Assembly: GCA_020744425.1 (NCBI GenBank)
Contig: JAGMUV010000059.1
Span: 29,159 to 93,158 of the forward strand
From: Dactylonectria macrodidyma
Taxonomy: Eukaryota; Ascomycota; Sordariomycetes; Hypocreales; Nectriaceae
Reading direction: 5' to 3'
DNA length: 64,000 nucleotides
Part shown: piece by piece, positions 61,572 to 64,000 of the stretch
Numbering within the stretch: position 1 is the stretch's first letter
How the letters are laid out: each line of letters starts with the position of its first letter
Position numbers and translations under genes: made by a program
The notes under the pieces: model-generated
Told to the model about the DNA's origin: nothing
Seen by the model: only the letters and a program-made list of their open reading frames with translations
The model's database searches: none

Positions 61572-62393
61572 TGTAGGAATGGACGTCGCTACTCAGTTGT
61601 AGTAGAATTTACTTACATCAAGAACCTGCTCTATGCGAACATCAGCTATGTTGACTTTGTTGGGATAGTTCTTGGTATGAAGCTTGTCACAAAAGACGGG
61701 AGAATCCACACCACAGCAGGACTCGAAGCAGATGCGGTTATCAAAATCTGTGACGACCTGGTTGAGCAGAGAAAGATAGACAATTTTGAGTGGACTTCGC
61801 TATGCATCGCGGATACTACTGGAAAGCCGATCCGAGTGTTATCTCCCGGTAACCAGTATGATACAGATCCCAGCATATTTGCAAGTTATTGGAAAACCTA
61901 CGTTGACAAAGTTTGGGAGAGATACACCACTCAGGACCTCATGATAGACACGCAATCCAAAGCGGGCATAGTCAAATGCAGGGTCGTCGATCACAAGCTG
62001 AAATGTGAGGGACATGATCGTGGGCTCCATAAACCTAACGATAGAGACATCTAGGGCTGCAATAGTGGACCATTTACTATCTCAGAGAACGCTAGCCTAA
62101 TTCATACTGCCATCGTCCCGCGCGTGTGTGCCGGTCTTGTACGATCTACTTTGTTACTCGATGGCGGGTTTATGCAGCCAAGCTTGGGTCAGGCATCGTA
62201 CTACACTGTCAATCCTACTAACCATTATAGCCGAATCGTTCACTCATACGAGGTCGATGGTAGGGGTTATGCATTCTCTTACGATGACGTCAATCCAGAT
62301 AACCACGAGGACGCATCTGGTGTGGTGAGTTCCGATAATGTTCAACTGCTGATCATTCACGCCGGCGGTCCGCTTTCAGAGTCCTCGCTATAA
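61572..62393 (+). pseudogene. GH64 beta-1,3-glucanase-like pseudogene
   Basis: One frame reads VEFTYIKNLLYANISYVDFV then GLEADAVIKICDDLVEQRKI, SYWKTYVDKVWERYTTQDL and, after a TAG at 62052-62054, GCNSGPFTISENASLIHTAI, then TLLLDGG, NPTNHYSRIVH and GRGYAFSYDDVNPD. This order and the GCNSGPF / NPTNHYSRIVH motifs match family 64 glucanases (laminaripentaose-forming), which are normally secreted. The N-terminal part with signal peptide is missing, and a TGA lies just upstream of about 61572. The single TAG keeps the frame before and after, so it is a point mutation. Confidence 0.75.
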
Positions 62394-63339
62394 TAGATGA
62401 TTCCTCGTTTTATATTACTTTACAGTATCCTTTTATGACACATGATCCCATTCATCAGTTTATGACAACCAGCCTACAGTCCAAGTCACCACTAACGTTC
62501 ATCAAGACCATTGTGGAGTCAGGAGAATTGACCAAATCAACTTCCGAAACTTTGTATGGGCATAGCGTAATCAAGGTTTCCGGTGATTTTTAGTGAGCAG
62601 CTGCACTAGACATAGATGGAGCAATAATCTTTCGTAAACTATACCCTTTCTCTTATTCTAGATGTATTAGGCGAATATGCCAGTTCGAGGAACGATTGAA
62701 TGCACCTATGAATTGAGCTTGAAATATGGAAGCGAAATTTAGAGTCTAGGGTAGCAGAATTGGAGAAAAGAAATCGGCCCATAAATGCCGCTGAAGCCGA
62801 ATCTTGCGTTTTCTTTACGTTACAAACATGTAGCACAGTCTAATACCTACCATCCATCCCCATGGTGTAGATATTGCGGACTATGGTACATGTTCGCTCG
62901 TAGACTTCACTAATCAACCATGGATGCTTTCACATATTGATCTCCGCTAGCTAAAGTCACGACGTAGCCCTGATCGAAGATCATGCTGTGCCAATTTCGG
63001 AACAACCACCAACTCTGTTTCTATATGGAGTGAAACTCTCTTTTCTGGCGAGGTTGATGAATTTTGTTAGATGTATGCCCAGCCATCTGGTAAAGAGAAG
63101 TTGTGACTAGGAGGTTTGTGTCTGGATCCCATCATTTACACGGATATGGGATCCAGTATCGGCTCTTTGTGGGTGGCCTTTAATTAACAGCACAAATTAG
63201 ACGATGAGGTACAGTACTTGTTCATCGGAATCAGCACCACTTTCATTTCTGACTAATTCGTAAACAGCCAATTTCCAGTATAGGCACATCTTTCGTGAAA
63301 CGCCCGTTATCTACATGGTCTAAGTAACCCATATATATC
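62394..63339. other. stretch without a gene; one perfect hairpin
   Basis: No coding region supported. An 11-bp perfect inverted repeat (CTGGATCCCAT at 63122-63132 and its complement at 63146-63156, 13-nt loop) is the only clear structure. Confidence 0.45.
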
Positions 63340-63935
63340 GGCAGCATACCTGGAAACGCTCCAGCAAGACCTGGCTGAGGCTATCACCAAGTACGATTCG
63401 GCCAAGCAGAGTCTGGATCAGATCTCAACTCGATCATGATGCACGAGCTGCTTGCTATATGATCGATCTCGACGATGCCATTCGGCAAAAAGCCTCTGCT
63501 CAACGTCGCGTCCAATCTTTAGCAGAGCAGGCCGAAGTCCATCATCATCATCACCACCTCCGCATTCAAGAAGACATTAGCAGATGGGGTGATCGAACTG
63601 CCAGATACATGAGAGACTCGTTTGCCCATTGCTTGACAGCCATTGAAGCCCTTAAGCATGATCAGCGTGAAGATCAACGTGAGTTTACTGCCTGCGATGC
63701 AAGCGAGCGTGAGGCCCAGGAGAGCGTGGTCAATTTTGAAGCCAGCATGAAAAGCCTCCTGGATCAAGAGATGGGACAGAGGATGGACATGGAGCAGGCT
63801 GAGCTGGAGATCAATGATTATCCAGCAGCAATTGTCTTGGCTGATGTTGGACCGGTTGTAATAACGGCTCTGGGCTATGACGGGCTGGATCAGTTGATTA
63901 GTCTTGGTGAGGATGTCGAGAGACGATTAGATTGA
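63340..63935 (+). pseudogene. coiled-coil protein fragment with a frameshift
   Basis: AYLETLQQDLAEAITKYDSA at 63350-63430 continues, after a frame change near 63425, as LDHDARAACYMIDLDDAIRQ and then a helical region to 63935 (ERRLD). A natural run of six His (63541-63558) lies within it. The N terminus is missing; a CGGCAG acceptor-like site precedes the fragment. It resembles C-terminal coiled coils of large fungal proteins of unknown role. The window ends 65 bp later. Confidence 0.4.
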
Positions 63936-64000
63936 TGGGTAGGTGTAATGCTATACCGGAGTATGATTTGGGCCAAAGGCTAAACAGACATAGTGTTTTT

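Noticed and set aside
63541..63558. Six-His run as vector or expression-tag contamination
   Set aside because: It is flanked by ordinary coding sequence on both sides with no vector-like sites; short His runs occur naturally.

Overview
The window is nuclear DNA of a filamentous ascomycete (Pezizomycotina; Sordariomycetes, perhaps Hypocreales, is my best guess). The reasons are short GT-AG introns of 41-71 bp with CTAAC/CTGAC-like branch points, a fungal PLC1-type phospholipase C, a Zn2Cys6 regulator, a kelch/transmembrane protein, fungal rhodopsin-like and GH64 remnants, and typical fungal transposons (Tad1-like LINE, hAT, Fot/pogo, piggyBac, MULE, Helitron). No prokaryotic features are present. 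Gene models are read by eye; splice sites were chosen by frame and consensus only.

Layout. 1-22.6 kb is a transposon-rich island. It holds a complete Tad1-like LINE (2.8-8.4 kb) with an inverted 5' fragment of a second LINE copy behind it, and a tandem-repeat coiled-coil gene (9.3-11.8 kb). It also holds three copies of a family of 5' modules (28-289, 12130-12385, 17040-17300), each sitting upstream of a different ORF. A divergently transcribed gene pair (12.4-15.0 kb) follows, one member with a PD-(D/E)XK-like signature. Then come a truncated BED-hAT, an internally deleted hAT, a pogo element and a Helitron Rep fragment. 22.8-39.3 kb is the most host-like part: PLC1, a small coiled-coil protein, a small zinc-ribbon-like protein and a kelch/TM protein, with intervening decayed LINE, MITE and duplicated noncoding DNA and three long G/C homopolymers. 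39.4-55.4 kb is a second transposon nest: BTB fragment, pogo remnant, MULE remnant, a piggyBac inserted in the leader of a pogo-like element with long TIRs, an apparently intact hAT, and a Helitron cut by that hAT. 55.9-57.4 kb is a Zn2Cys6 regulator. 57.4-64 kb is a graveyard: hAT/MULE chimera, hAT tail, LINE ORF1, rhodopsin-like and GH64 pseudogenes, and a coiled-coil fragment.

The most noteworthy points are these: a mobile 5' module (paired GAGCGTTACA motifs) found in front of unrelated ORFs; the divergent pair at 12.4-15.0 kb, whose splice reconstruction closes exactly in frame on both sides; a piggyBac inserted at the exact centre of a 32-bp palindrome; a two-hairpin module shared by two loci near Helitron-type sequence; and a deletion derivative of a hAT whose full-length relative is also in the window. 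In-frame stops in several elements fit mild point-mutation decay, while the LINE, hAT and pogo-like transposase frames remain open.
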